Source: Pristionchus mayeri (lineage: Eukaryota > Nematoda > Chromadorea > Rhabditida > Neodiplogasteridae). From it: a stretch of 64,000 nt of DNA. The translations under genes were made by a program, and so were the position numbers. Below the pieces are notes generated by a model, which was not told the origin of the DNA, searched no databases, and worked only from the letters and a program-made list of their open reading frames with translations. Positions 36,983 through 49,402 of the stretch are shown in pieces; positions within the stretch are counted from its first letter, which is position 1, and every line of letters begins with the position of its first letter. The DNA is taken from positions 44,250,661-44,314,660 of the forward strand of contig BTRK01000002.1 of the NCBI GenBank assembly GCA_036245805.1. Direction: 5' to 3'.

Positions 36983-39900
36983 CTATTGTACTAAGAAAAT
37001 AGTTAGAACGAGAATAATTGTAGCGAGAGAAGCCATTGAATTGACTGATTTCTCTGTCAGTCGTTCGGTGTCATCTTTCCACTGCTGCTCTCTCAGCATC
37101 TTTTGAATCTTGGCCTTATCTTCTTCCGTGGGTTCAGGAGCTCTGACAAGGAGCGAGTACTGCAACAAAAAATGAAAGACAAAAAACATACTCTTCCTCC
37201 ACAGGCTCGATTAGTCTTGTATTTAGATCAGGAATCTCGGATATCTACAAACAGAAAAATAATAATAGAATATATGGTTGAAGGTAACCTTATGAGAGGG
37301 AACGGGTTCAATGGAGGGTTGCTCGAGGTCCTCTTCCATCGCGATCTGCACTGGTTCCTGGGAACAATTATTTGCAAGGTAAATTTATTCGCATGGTAAA
37401 AAATTTACAAGCTCAGCCCGCTTTATTCTACCGTTTTATTCTAATGAGGATATTCTCGCTGTCGTGGGTATGTCACAATTATACCTCCTCGTGTAGTTTC
37501 ATCTGATTGATGAGCGGCCGGGTGGTGGTTGTTGTTGATCGGTGGTTCCTGGCAGAGGCATCGGGACTTAAGTGTGAGAGCATAAGTTGTTCATCCTCTT
37601 GTCGCGTTTCTAACTTACATATTTTCAGCTGCCTGTGAGAGTAGAGAATCCTGATTGCACATATCTGCAGTGCGTATTGCAATGAACCATTGTATTAACC
37701 ATAATACACAACTAACCTGCAGTGCAGAGACAGTAGTTAACCAGACCATCGAAAGCTGTGCCACAACCTTAAATGCAATGATTTATGATATACAGCAATG
37801 ATTTATGATACTTTATTGCTGCTAGCCTTGTTAGACGTTTACGCTTCCTCTGCGAATACATCTAGAAAAAGCAAATCGAAGGTTTACCGGGAGCAGATTT
37901 CTCGTCAGGGAAGTCATCGCTGAATTCAATACCCGTCATGCACGTCTTCTCCATTGTGAACAATCCTAAAAGATTTATCACAAAATGGACTGAAAAAATG
38001 TAACTCTTTTTTTTGATATAACTGTCTTCCGATACTCGGCTGGCGTACCATCATCATACCATTAGATAGCTGCGTCTGTCTGGTGAGGCAATAACTCCTT
38101 TCTCCTGGCAATGCCATGCAAGCCATTCGAGTGACGGTTGGACAGTCGGCAGTGGGATCGGATAAGTCGCCAGATGAACACACGGAGCAATGCAGACCAG
38201 TTGGGATCTGCAAATTGTGCGTTTAACGTAAAATATGTGAGCGAGTGAAATGATATTGTCAAATGATGTAGGTAGGATAGTCGGGTTATAACAAATCTAC
38301 CTTGACGCTCCTGGTGGTGGTGGTGGCGGGCGTTGGTTCGGCTCCTACCGGCACTATCGGTTTTGAATCAGGAGAAATGGCGGCGGAGGATGAAGCAATG
38401 CTAGAGTGCTTCTTCATATTCAAATTAAACAAACAATTTTGGAAAAATATTGATTTTTTTACAGTCGTGAAGTAAGTGTAAAAACCTCATTAAGTAACTG
38501 ACTGTTTATGAGGTTGTCCATCGAGTTGCGAAATTCGAAAAAATTACCCATTAATAGCAACTGCATGACTGCTGGCTAGTTCCGATCCGAGATCGATGGG
38601 AACGACGGGTTGGCTGAGCGTGGCCGAGGCTGCTTTCACTACTGAGTTCCTAGATGCAGGGGATAGTGCGAGCTGAATATAAATATAATGATGACAAATG
38701 TTGGCGGGAGTAAAAGAAGAGTGACCTGTTCCTCGACATTCCTCTGGTTACAGTTGTCTTCGTCACCACAAACGCAGACTCGCATTCGACCCCCTAGATG
38801 AACAATACTTATATTATCTGCGGAATTTCAACATCCATTTTTATCGCGCCGCAATCACATTATCATTTCTTGGTTAACCATTAGTCATATATTAGCCAGT
38901 TGATACTCGATTTGATGAGCATTACTTATGAAAATAAGTATTTTTTCTAGTTAATGTTTTGCGTGCAGGAGACCATCAATTTCGTCATCTTTCCCTTTCT
39001 CTCAGACATAGATATATTGAGACTGGTGTAGAATTGACTGGCCTGAGATGGAAGTGCATTGAATCTCCCGCTTGCTGAGATCGAGCGATTGACCATACTC
39101 AGCCTGAAATAAATTCGAATTTTGCGAACATTGTATCTAAATTGCTCACGATTAGCGCCTCCTGCGAAACACACATTTTCTCGATTGCGTTCTGCCCTGC
39201 AAAGGTCAGATGCGATGACACCAATTATTAAGCTAGCATCGCATACCACTGGCAATCAGAATGTGTCGAGTGAAACAGAATGATTGCTCGTGTTTGCAGG
39301 ATACAGATGCCTAAAATAAAGGTATATTACATAAGGCGCTGATAAAGCATTCTCTACATGCGATAATAGACTTTTATAATATATTGACTCATAATTATAT
39401 GAATCCGGACACTTTCATGTATTTTTATTGTTGCTCTTCCATTTGGATACCTGCAAGAGACAGTCGGTAACTGAGTCTGCCAATCCACCCTCTCCGCATT
39501 GCATGCATCGAAGGGACGCGACGGCGATGGGTGAGGATGGCACTGGTCCTGATAGTCTATGTTCACTACATCAACTACGCTGTTATATACCTTCAGCGAG
39601 AGAGCGCGCGGACGACCATGGTGAGAGTTCGCTTATAAGAACTTAGACATACATTCTATTTAAATCGATAATACTCACGTTTCTTTATTTGGTAGCTTTC
39701 CATTTCCGACTGTGATTTTGTGAATGTTCAAGGATGCGTCTAGCCCTGAATAATTAATCTTGAATAATTAAGCTCACTAATGGCCCAGGGTCTATAGAAA
39801 TTTCCCAAATACGCAGTGAATCTCTTGACCTGAATAATGGGCTGAAAATTTTAATTTAAATGGCTTTTACATTTTGATTTTTTAGTAATGTACATGTATG

Positions 39901-42233
39901 GTAATTTACTCACAATCTACTTCTACAAACATAAATCTATTTTAAAAAAAATCACTTTTTGAAGTATTCTCGAGTATATACCTAAAATTGAATGTTTATT
40001 TTTCCGAGTAGTCTTTATTTTATTGCACGGAAAAATTTCGGAGGGTACGATCATTAAAGTGACCGTATAATATCGGACAGGAATAACGGGAGGTATGCTT
40101 TCCAATATCCCCTTCGTCCCACCCCTGCATGTAAACTGGTTTCTATTGGATGTATTCGACAGAATTACTGGGCGGGAAAAGGAAGAAATGTTGAGTAATC
40201 CCCTCTACCTTTTTTCGCTACAGTAATTGAAGGTACCGAGGTGAAGAGGTCTCTCCAATTCATAGTGACTTTACTATCGACTGTTGCGTCAAGCTGTTAT
40301 TTATAATAATGAATCTTATAAAATATAACCTCTAGATGGTAGTACACTTCTTTCTTTTCCTTCGTCGACGACGTCCTTCGAAATTTCGAATGAAGGCTGT
40401 GTGCGTCGAAGAGAGTTATCATTTATGATGCTCTCAATAGATGCAGTCAAGATGGCTATTACGTTTGTAAATTGTCTTCGCTGAGCTAGATTGAATCTTT
40501 GCACAGTTGTCTCGCTATACATGCTCGCGAACAAAAAAATAAATATAACATCTCACTCTGGGATCATTGATTGGCATTATTGGAGAAAGATTAGGCTTTT
40601 TCACAGCACTTGCTTTTGAGAGAGGAAGGATAGGAGAGAGACGAGATTGCTGCAACCAGAATCCCCATAAAAAGACCTCACTATCACTAATCAATTTTGA
40701 TAATAATTGGATTCTCATAATCATCTTCAGATCTCCATGAAAACTGTTCGAACCTCAGGCTAATACTATAATAAATGAATAATTACATGCACTGATGATT
40801 GTCTTGAATCAAATTCCACTCTCTTAGGGGCTGCTTCAGTCTCGAATGAAGTGGAAGGAATCTCCTCATCGAGATCTCCGAATAACTCAGGATGTTTCTG
40901 TAAATTCAGTTGAAGATTGCAGTTTTTAGTAGTTTTTATTGTTTTCGGCACATATGTTTTCGGACACAGCCTATTCCTATTAAACATATTGCCCTCTTAT
41001 TACTCATAATCACTTTTCCTAAATCCTCGTTTTACTCTCATGTGGAAAACAAAGTGTGCCAAAAAATCTGCATTCCTTTCCTTTGGTGTACATACCTCCT
41101 CAAATGACATGAATTGCTCAGCAATTGGCTTCTGATTGCATCGCTCTCCTCTACATAGACAATAGGCTATTTCAGTACCGTCCACCTGGCATATGACAAT
41201 GTCAGAGAAATCAATAATAAATGGGAACCTCGAGCAGGTCGCACTCGTCTTCTAGAGGATAGTCCTTCTTCACGAATGTTCGGTGGTGGTCACGCTCCGA
41301 TATGCATTCTTTCGCAATAGTGTACGTGTCTTCAAAAATCGAAATTAATATTGTATGTCCTAATAATTTCCCTACGCCCAAAATATATTCATTTTATAAG
41401 AGCCTGTTTGCGTAAGAATCGGACAATTCTGAGTAGATTGGGCACGGCATAAAAAGCAAATTCGCTAGAACTCTGTAAGTTGGGGTAATCTGACCCGCTG
41501 AGCACGATAAGCATATTCATTTTGGTCAAACATTTGTCGTTGACCCCAGACGCCGTGACGTTGAAATGCGCCAATTTCGCATATCTGAATTCCAGATGTC
41601 GCTAAAATTAAGCCAATCTAGATTCCGGGGCAGAATGGGACGGGATCGCGCCTGTCCATTTCATTTTCCATGAACAATTATGAATATGCCTATCGTGTTC
41701 AGCGGGTCAGAATACCCCAAATCACAGAGTTCATGTGAATTAACTTTTTGAGCCCGTGCCAACAATTGTCCTATTCTTACGCTAACGGGCAACTGGTCCG
41801 TTAATTTTCCCATGACACTGTCACTTATTTCTAATATGCATTAACTACGAAATTTTTTAAAAAGTTTACTGTTTAATTCTCTCTTTCTCGTTGTTCTACA
41901 GAATATCTTTTCATTCATCCCGAAATTAGATGCATACGAAGCGCAATCGAACCGGAACTGCAATAAACATTTGATGTATTCTTGTATTTCTTCGTAATTG
42001 CAATTATAATATATTTTTCAAAAAATCTACTAAATGCAAGTTTTTAGAACACATTCATATAAATAACAATGTGAGAATCGTGTCAATCATGTCTGAAATC
42101 ATGCATGAGAATCTTATCTAGAATGCACTTGATTTTTAGCTACAGCTCCGAAGGATAATACATACCTGTGACCCACATTCGCCAAATTCATCTAATGAAT
42201 TCTCCATACACACAACACATTCCAAGGAGTTCA
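36983..42233 (-). CDS. Three-module Ly6/three-finger-like GPI-anchored protein
   Basis: Exons, 5' to 3': 42166-42233, 41870-41957, 41229-41329, 41096-41185, 40793-40897, 40557-40649, 40330-40510, 39679-39745, 39591-39631, 39451-39548, 39250-39310, 39150-39196, 39043-39103, 38726-38793, 38548-38672, 38301-38400, 38036-38207, 37888-37965, 37717-37767, 37619-37664, 37485-37548, 37289-37357, 36983-37159. All phases agree: 682 residues from the first listed exon. Three cysteine modules repeat one pattern: CXXC, then CRTTR / CFTRH / CLTRQ, an AKEC / EKMC / EKTC block, and a closing YCLCRGERCN / VCVCGDEDNCN / YCLCTADMCN. Linkers between them are Ser/Pro/Thr-rich; the first also holds a helix (RRQFTNVIAILTASIESI). 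The end, NSMASLATIILVLTIFLVQ, looks like a GPI-attachment signal. The first exon is not settled. Ligand and function are unknown. Confidence 0.8.
41401..41798. mobile_element. Inverted-repeat element in the Ly6-type gene
   Basis: The left arm (GCGTAAGAATCGGACAATTC, then GGGGTAATCTGACCCGCTGA) is matched by the reverse complement of the right arm (GCGTAAGAATAGGACAATTG, TCAGCGGGTCAGAATACCCC on the plus strand). About 400 bases in all, with moderate divergence between arms. It sits in the intron 41330-41869. No coding frame. Confidence 0.75.
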
Positions 42234-42749
42234 CTGAAAATGTTGCAATATTTATACCAATATTGCATTCCGATAGATTTAATTTAACTCTATTCATTCT
42301 ATCCTTTCATGATTGCGATCCATAGCTTACTGCGCTCCACCCCTACCTGCTTTCAAACTCGTCATGATGGCTACTCTAGATTACAAGAGGAGGATACGAG
42401 TTAGCAACCGATTGGCCAACTTCAAACTGCCCGTATATCATTGCTGTTCATCTACATGCTAAGCAGCTACACAGGCTCGTCAAACACGGAATAATCGAAT
42501 GAGGACTTGAACTGGTCGAATCTACAGATTAAGAACATTTTTTCCTAGTTGATTGGTCAATCCGGATTCCAGCACGAAGCTATAATAGCTTTTTGCACTC
42601 GTTGTTAGGTTGTTAGGCTTCTAATTCATCTCAATACGTAGATCATAGATAAAACACATCTTGCATAAATAATGGATATATTTTGAATATAGACTACCTT
42701 GAAACCGTTCACGAGTTATTGATAGATTACACATTCTCATCCCACCTTC

Positions 42750-42910
42750 ACTTTCCGCAGCTCATTCATCGGAATCTGTGGACCCCGTTTCGTGCACTCT
42801 TGTCTCAACCCAACTATCGTTTGTAACTGATTCCCTTCAAATCGGTCCACCCCCTGTGTTCCGATTTGCGCGCAAAAGAGAGCTAGTAGGACGGTGCCTC
42901 AATTAGCGTG
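42750..42910 (-). CDS. Possible N-terminal exon with signal-like sequence
   Basis: On the minus strand a frame reads TVLLALFCAQIGTQG, a plausible signal-peptide core, then VDRFEGNQLQTIVGLRQE and CTKRGPQIPMNEL. It lies about 500 bases upstream of the first sure exon of the Ly6-type gene and on the same strand. There is no in-frame ATG (a stop lies just upstream), so an earlier small exon is needed. None of the strong donors gives the phase required by the exon at 42233. It could instead belong to a separate small gene. Confidence 0.3.
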
Positions 42911-44849
42911 ACGATACACCAAAAACCGTTTGTTAATAGCTGGGACAATTATACGATCAAGGCTATTGGGGTGGAACGGAAGATGAAGAACTATTTGAAG
43001 TGCGTATCTTGACAACAGTATTAAAGAACTTATATGAGCAGGAAATATGACGGTGTTCATCCTTTTTTTCGGGAGGGTCTATTATAATAATTGTCCAAAT
43101 ATATTGTTTGAATGTAACTATTTATGCTGGGCACTAGTGCTCCATGCGAATCAACTAGAAATAATGATACCATAATATTATGCCAACAGTTCTATGGCGT
43201 GAAGTTGAGAGACAATTCGATTAATGTTGGATGTGAATTCGAAATTCCAATAAATCCTTTCTGGAAAGATCTCAGAGGAAACACACAGGACCAGCCCATG
43301 AATCCTCGGGAGGGACCGGTTGGAGTGTCCTCATGCAAGGAAAAGGAAGCCTTTGGGTGGCAGGCTCTGTCTCTGTTTGATCTACCCTTCAATAAGAACG
43401 AGATCGGCAGGACGGCAACAGGAAAGGGAGCAGTGTCAGGACCCGTTTTCATCTTCTGCCACCACCCCCCCCCCGGCTGTCACAGAGAAAGTTCTTAGAC
43501 TTTCCTCTCCCAAGTGAGAGTGTGTGTCACAGTCGCTTCCTGACCTAGTTGCTCACCGGACCTACCGAGTGAGAGCGCGCTAAAAACATGACTGCTAGAG
43601 GGATCAGAGGGAGAGAGGAGAATGGAGGATAGAGCGCTTTCCGAAAATCTCTCACTAATACGGGATTTCTCTACAGATCTGGATAGATTCAGACCTGAAC
43701 TGGGGCGTTACTGGAGAGATTATTCTCATTTTAAAAGGAATCGAACGAAATAGATCTTTAAATGCGACTAGCCTGATACGACTATTCCTGCCAACAGCCA
43801 GAACAGAGGTAGCCTCGTATTCATTCTGAATCACATAATTCAATTAGCGAGGGGGGGGGGGAAGATTGCAAAGAGCACAATTAGGATTGATCCACTTGTG
43901 GTTGAAGTTGATGAATTTCGATTTGGAAAAATTGAGCAACCAATTGACACATCAATAGAAAATATACAAGTGAAGAATGCGCAAATGATGGATAAAAGTG
44001 GGAGCGATGCGAACCGAGGGGCGGGATACACAAGCCCTGAGGGAAAGCCAGATCTACACTTTCCCTGTGCAACACCCCGCCCCTTGGGTCCTTCTAGGTT
44101 AATCGCCCGAACTATTGTTGTGGGGGGGGGGGAGGATTGGATGACATGCGAGGGTGATCCATTGAAGAAGGATTGAAAGTGAGACACTTGCACCGAAATC
44201 CTAATAAAAGCGAGCTCTCGAATTACTGGCTAACATCCTGCAATTTTCATAGAATCTTTTTCCTTTCGCCATTTTTTCGGGTGGTCACCAGCCGCCTTTG
44301 CAACACTTTTAGCAAGAAGCATTAATGCTACTATGTGGTTTGTGATACATATTTTTTCATAGATTAAACTGCACTATTTTCAAGAAATAGGCGAAACTTT
44401 ATTTCGGCGGTCAGCCGTTTAGACAAGAGATGAGAATTTGCTGTTTTCCGATTTTCCGACTATTTCACAAAAATATTTTAACTATGATATTTCTTCAAAC
44501 AGTTTCTAATCACTATTTCATGAGAACTAACGCTACATAACACATAGCTCCACGAACCACATGAGGAATAGTACTAGTTGGGTAAAGCCCCTGTTCCTCC
44601 CAACATCTTCGAGAAGTCATCACGGAATCGGAAACAAATCTATCATGATTCTTTTGACAGATATTACTGCAAAATAACAAGTCTGATCTTCATTCACCTC
44701 AAAACATAAGTATCGCATTTCTCTGGCACATGATAAACAACGGAACTTGTTTATGATTTTTTCGTCACTTATGTTAATATTTATATGACTAGTTTCATAT
44801 AACTTCGAATGTTGCTATTTATTAATCGACCAATTCACGATTTGTTCTT

Positions 44850-45092
44850 CGTCTTAAAGGGGGGCTAACAGCAAATCTTGCACAGCACAAACAGAAAACC
44901 GTATCGCATTTTCGAAATTCGGGTTTAGAAATCTCTATTCGGAACCGAGTTAAGGATTTTTTAATGCATTCAAAGTTAACCCTGCCGCACAGGCAACGGA
45001 TGAGAGAGCACAATGAAACGATTGAGCGCCCTCTCATTCCGCATTCGCGCATAGGCTAGAGCGGTTTTCCTGTCAGTCCTCCTTTAAGCAAT
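44850..45092. repeat. TTAAAGGAGG-ended inverted-repeat element (possible copy)
   Basis: Bounded by GTCTTAAAGGGGGG on the left and TCCTCCTTTAAGCA on the right, which are inverted. The interior resembles the better copies at 45787 and 52522 only weakly. Family membership is tentative. Confidence 0.4.
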
Positions 45093-45786
45093 GGTCTTGT
45101 GGAGCCAAGAGCAACTATTTTTCCAAATGTTCTCTTGCACGTTCTTGGAAATGCCGGCAGGTTCATCTCATCGATCAACGTCGAAAACTTACATCTATTC
45201 TCTCTGCACATCTTTCCGTGAGTATCGAAGGGCGTATTTTCACTGATGTGACCCGTGTAAGATAGCTACATCAATAAATAGATCATTCATCACCTCTCTC
45301 CTGCTCGTTCTCTTTCCCTTCCCCTATCACTTTGTTTATCAGACCTGCGTATCGATTTGACAATTTAATCCTCGCACAGAGGTAAATAAATAGTAGGTCG
45401 TGTTACCCTGTCGTTTGAATTCCCGCCTCTCTAACTCATCTCTTGTTGCACAGAAATATTTCAAAATCAAGAAGACCATCACGATATTTTTGTGGTATAT
45501 TTACGTCGTGGATACGTCTTAGAGAGTAGACAACTAAGAATCTTACAAACGTGCTATATCCAGCACCCTACTCTCTGTCCATGTTTGCGAGTAGTGTGAG
45601 AGCATTGCTAATGAAGGTGCTTTCTTCCATCCTTCGTGTGCGCTTTCGCTTCCTTTTCCATATCGCCCTATTTCTAACCATTAACGTTCCAAATATTGAT
45701 GCAAAAATCTCAATTATTTATAATTACATTATACACGTGTACCTTCAAATAAATTATTACAATACATAATTCTTATTAATACTTGT

Positions 45787-46042
45787 ATTAAAGAAGGAGT
45801 CTCAGCGACCGCGCGCGGTTAGAGTAAGGAGAGGGTCACTTTCTCGCCTCACGCGCTCTCTCGCTCTTTCCCTGAACAATTTCCCCTGATGTCCATGGCT
45901 GGCATTCGGGCAAGTTGTGATAACTCAGTTCAGAGCAGAGATAAAAACGTGAAAATTTCTGAATCTCTTATCGTTGGGGAAAGCTAGGCAATGGTAATGA
46001 AAGAGTCAAATTTTAAGTTTTGCCGCTATTCCTCCTTTAAGC
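45787..46042. repeat. TTAAAGGAGG-ended element, copy 2
   Basis: Left end TTAAAGAAGGAGT and right end CCTCCTTTAAGC are inverted. The interior block GTGAAAATTTCTGAATCTCT followed by TATCGTTGGGG is shared with the repeat at 52522-52780, as is a CTCGCTC...CCCTGA segment. Confidence 0.6.
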
Positions 46043-49000
46043 ATTCGAAATCATTACTCGCCTGATATAAAAATTTGTCTTCCATAATTCTTTAATCCTT
46101 TCGTGATCAGGCGAAATATTATGATAACAATATTTCATTACTCTTGATGGGAGCCGATATTCACTAGTTCAAGAATAACCAAAAATGAAAACTGAAGTTG
46201 ATCTGGCCTGTATATAAATTCTGCTTAAAGAAAAAATGTTATAAACACGTAAGAATGCAGCCAACGATCGCATCTAAAAAAAAAGAAAAACAACGACGAT
46301 TAGACAAGTTTGCTCTAGTATTTTCCATTCGAGTGCTTTCAGTTTCCGCTCTATTCAGAGTGTTCGCATTGTGGTGGTCCAGCGTAATCAGAAATTAGGC
46401 TCGCTCCCTGGATTCGATTCTCTTATGTTTTGAAGATCCTAGTTCCGCAATTCGTTCTATTTTCACAATATTACGTAGCTTTCTCGAAAATATCTCCGTT
46501 ATCGATGAATATCTTAAGGCAAAGGGTTTTACACCAGCATGTCTTATTTATGAGTTTCCTGAATATGATCAAACTAGGAATATTTGTTAGCAACTATGGA
46601 AGCAATCTAGCATTTCCGCCGTCTCTTAGGACAACGTCAAAAGAGAGGCTGCTCAGACACGGCTTTCTTTTTTTTGTGCCTCTACAATAGATACCCTTCA
46701 TGTCACCTTTTCACTGTTTTTACTTGTTCGTATGTATTTATTTCATGTGTAGATTGAGCTCATGGTGCAAAGATTCATAAATTAGATTTTCCGCATCTTC
46801 GACATTTTCATCAAATATTTAAAAATTGTGCCCCTCCCAATCAATTTATAATAATTTTATCTGAGAATTAACATGCAAGACCTTCGGCCCTTCAACTCTA
46901 TGCAAATGGTTGCGAATGTTGACACAAATTAACTGTCGAATAATTTTCCTTTCTAATGCACGAGATAACATTCATCTGCTTTTTCGCCAGCGTTATCTTA
47001 ACTGTATGATATACATATGTCATCGTACAACTGTCGAGCAATGTTGCTCAGTCATCGTTCCTCGTGCTGTTTTAATTAATGAAGTTGTACCAATAGTGAC
47101 CCTGTTGAATTATAAGGACCTTATTTATTGTCACGGAATTTATTGTCATTTTCCTGTATGATTATCATCTTCCAATTTGGTGTAATCAATGAACTATCAA
47201 TGTTGTGTGTAGTTAATTATGCTTGTTGTCCACAGTCGTGAATCCATGCACACTTCGCATTCGCCTTATTACTCTATCTGAACAGGCCGTTATCCTTCTC
47301 GTGTGCGACTCTTTCCCTCTCGTTCTCGTGTTATTCTTGCTTTCCACCATCCTTTAACTCTTCCCATGCCCAATTCTGTATGTCAGTGCGTGTTTATTTC
47401 GTACTATTTCTTGTAGGCCATAGTTAACAGTTTGATTCACAGCAGTAACAACTACGTGGGAAACAACCGCATATCTTCAGCCTTTCGTTTTCTCCCCTCC
47501 CTCTCTCCCTTCACATTACTTTCATCCTGTTCCCTAAATCTCCAGTGTGGAAGTTTTGTTTTGAATTATAATGTCGACTCAATACAGCACAGCAATCATT
47601 TTCGCTTTCCTATTTCCCTCAATTTAAATCATTTACTTTCCGTTCATCTCGAACTGCAGCCTTTCAGTGAACTCGCTTCCTGTTTATCCGTTCGGTAGTA
47701 ACAAGATCTTCTTCCTCCAACAGAGCCCGTATTGCGTTTGCCCCCCCCCCCCACCCCCTGTCAGAACCGTGACCACACTGCTACTTTAATAATTTCAGGC
47801 TCTCGGGTTTTCTTTGCATGATGGTATCTCTCACTTGAGAAAATATGCATTCTTCATTTCGGGCCTTTTTTCGTTCTTACCCCAATCAACTTCGGCCTTC
47901 GGTAATCTTCTTTTTCCTTTTTTCTCTTCGCTTTTCTTTTTTGAACTGTTGTTGTTTCACTTCCCTTCCTACCCTCGCGGCTCTGACTAAAATGATAATA
48001 GCACAACTCACAACCTCACTTTCGTCGATTCTTCAGTATTCACCACATGTACATATATATTGGGTGAAGTATCCAATTTTGGTAAGCATGACGCGAAAAT
48101 CATTCTGTAATTTTTGTTAAGAAAGTACGGATATTATTCTCGCGACAACTTGCGCCGCCCTTGTCGCGTGGTCTATGCACGTGGTGGGAAATTCCTCGGA
48201 TGTGAAAGGAATGGTGCGACATGAATCACTACAACACTTCGCTCCACCCTCCCCGCTAAAATCATCAAGGATTTTTAAATTGTGATGATTTTTCCAGAAA
48301 TACGTGTGCGAAAGTGTTAAAAAAGGATAGTATCTATTTGTGAATCTGATCAATTGCGAGAAAATTAAATTGCGATGGATGGAGCTTACTCGTTCATACA
48401 TCTTAAAAGTGGGACATTGTATCCATTCCAATTACGAGTCTTACAGGGTTTTGCCTCACTTTTCTGAATATCGGCTGACTTTCACCTTGTAGGAGAGTAG
48501 GAGTCATGTTGTATCAGCGATATTTCGTGACCGGCAGGAAATTACATTTGCTCGCAACTCTTTCCCACTGCGCCTATGCCCGAACTAATGTGCTTCAGTT
48601 TTATTATTCCCCAGAGACGACGTATACCTGCGATTTTATTCAAAAATTGAGATTTCTCATTATCATCGAATCATCATGGATTTCGTCTTTATATATCCCA
48701 TCTTCCATTCCTTGTTAGTCGTCGCGAGCGGTCCCTCTCCCTTTTCTCTCTGATTTGGATTGGTTTCCCCTAATACCCCTCGCTTCCGCCCTCGACTCAT
48801 CAAGAAAAGAGAATCCCCATCCAAGCCGGAGTGGTCACCGTGTGATGGGTATGACCTACTAAGATGTTTGGTCCTTCAGAATCTAGACTCGATCATCTCG
48901 TTGAAAGATTGATCATCGAGTCTGGCGGATTCGAACAGAGAAGATTCTAGAACACGCAAGGCTTCGTTTACGATTTATAGTGACATTCTATCTATGCAAT

Positions 49001-49383
49001 GCAATCCAACATCCTCTCGCAAGCACACCGCAAATGACCATCTTGAAATGAGAAGAACGACCTTTTCTGACCCCACATCTTGATCTGCGCCCAGAATGCG
49101 ATAACAGATAAATATTGTATATTGTATTGTATATCCCATCTACACTCAAATCTTCCCAAAATATGTAATATTTATTGATTGCTTATTTAATTTTCATCTT
49201 TCGTACTCCTCATCGCACTAGTGCAATCTCAATGAGCGAGCCTTTCTTTGCCCCCCCCCCTTCTTAAGCTCCGCCCCTTCTCTGAGATATTTCTCGCTCC
49301 CTTTTCCCCTAGTTCCCTCTGTTTCATACTGCTCCCCGTTTAATTTCCGCGATGTTTTAGTTTCGTATTGCATATATATTTAT

Positions 49384-49394
49384 GATGTTTGCAG
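49384..49394 (+). promoter_or_regulatory. Acceptor 8 bases before the GPCR start codon
   Basis: GATGTTTGCAG at 49384-49394 is followed by an 8-base leader and the ATG at 49403. This is consistent with spliced-leader trans-splicing; an upstream untranslated exon is the alternative. Confidence 0.4.
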
Positions 49395-49402
49395 ATTCGC
49401 CA

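Larger units (their letters stand above)
42911..49402. other. Gene-poor intergenic region with repeats and homopolymers
   Basis: I could not build any spliced gene here. The plus strand is pyrimidine-rich over long stretches (for example 47830-47960), which by itself keeps some frames open. Homopolymer runs of about ten C or G occur near 43464, 43852, 44121, 47739 and 49250. Two related repeats occur at 44850-45092 and 45787-46042. The longest frame, 43124-43498 plus (124 codons), has no recognisable motif. The GPCR promoter should lie toward the right end. Confidence 0.55.

Noticed and set aside
43124..43498. Plus-strand open frame of 124 codons in the gene-poor region
   Set aside because: No recognisable motif, an overlapping antisense frame of 86 codons, and no flanking exons; kept only as a note.
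43840..44193. Overlapping frames of 92 and 117 codons on opposite strands
   Set aside because: Both cross homopolymer runs and look like repeat-associated or chance frames.
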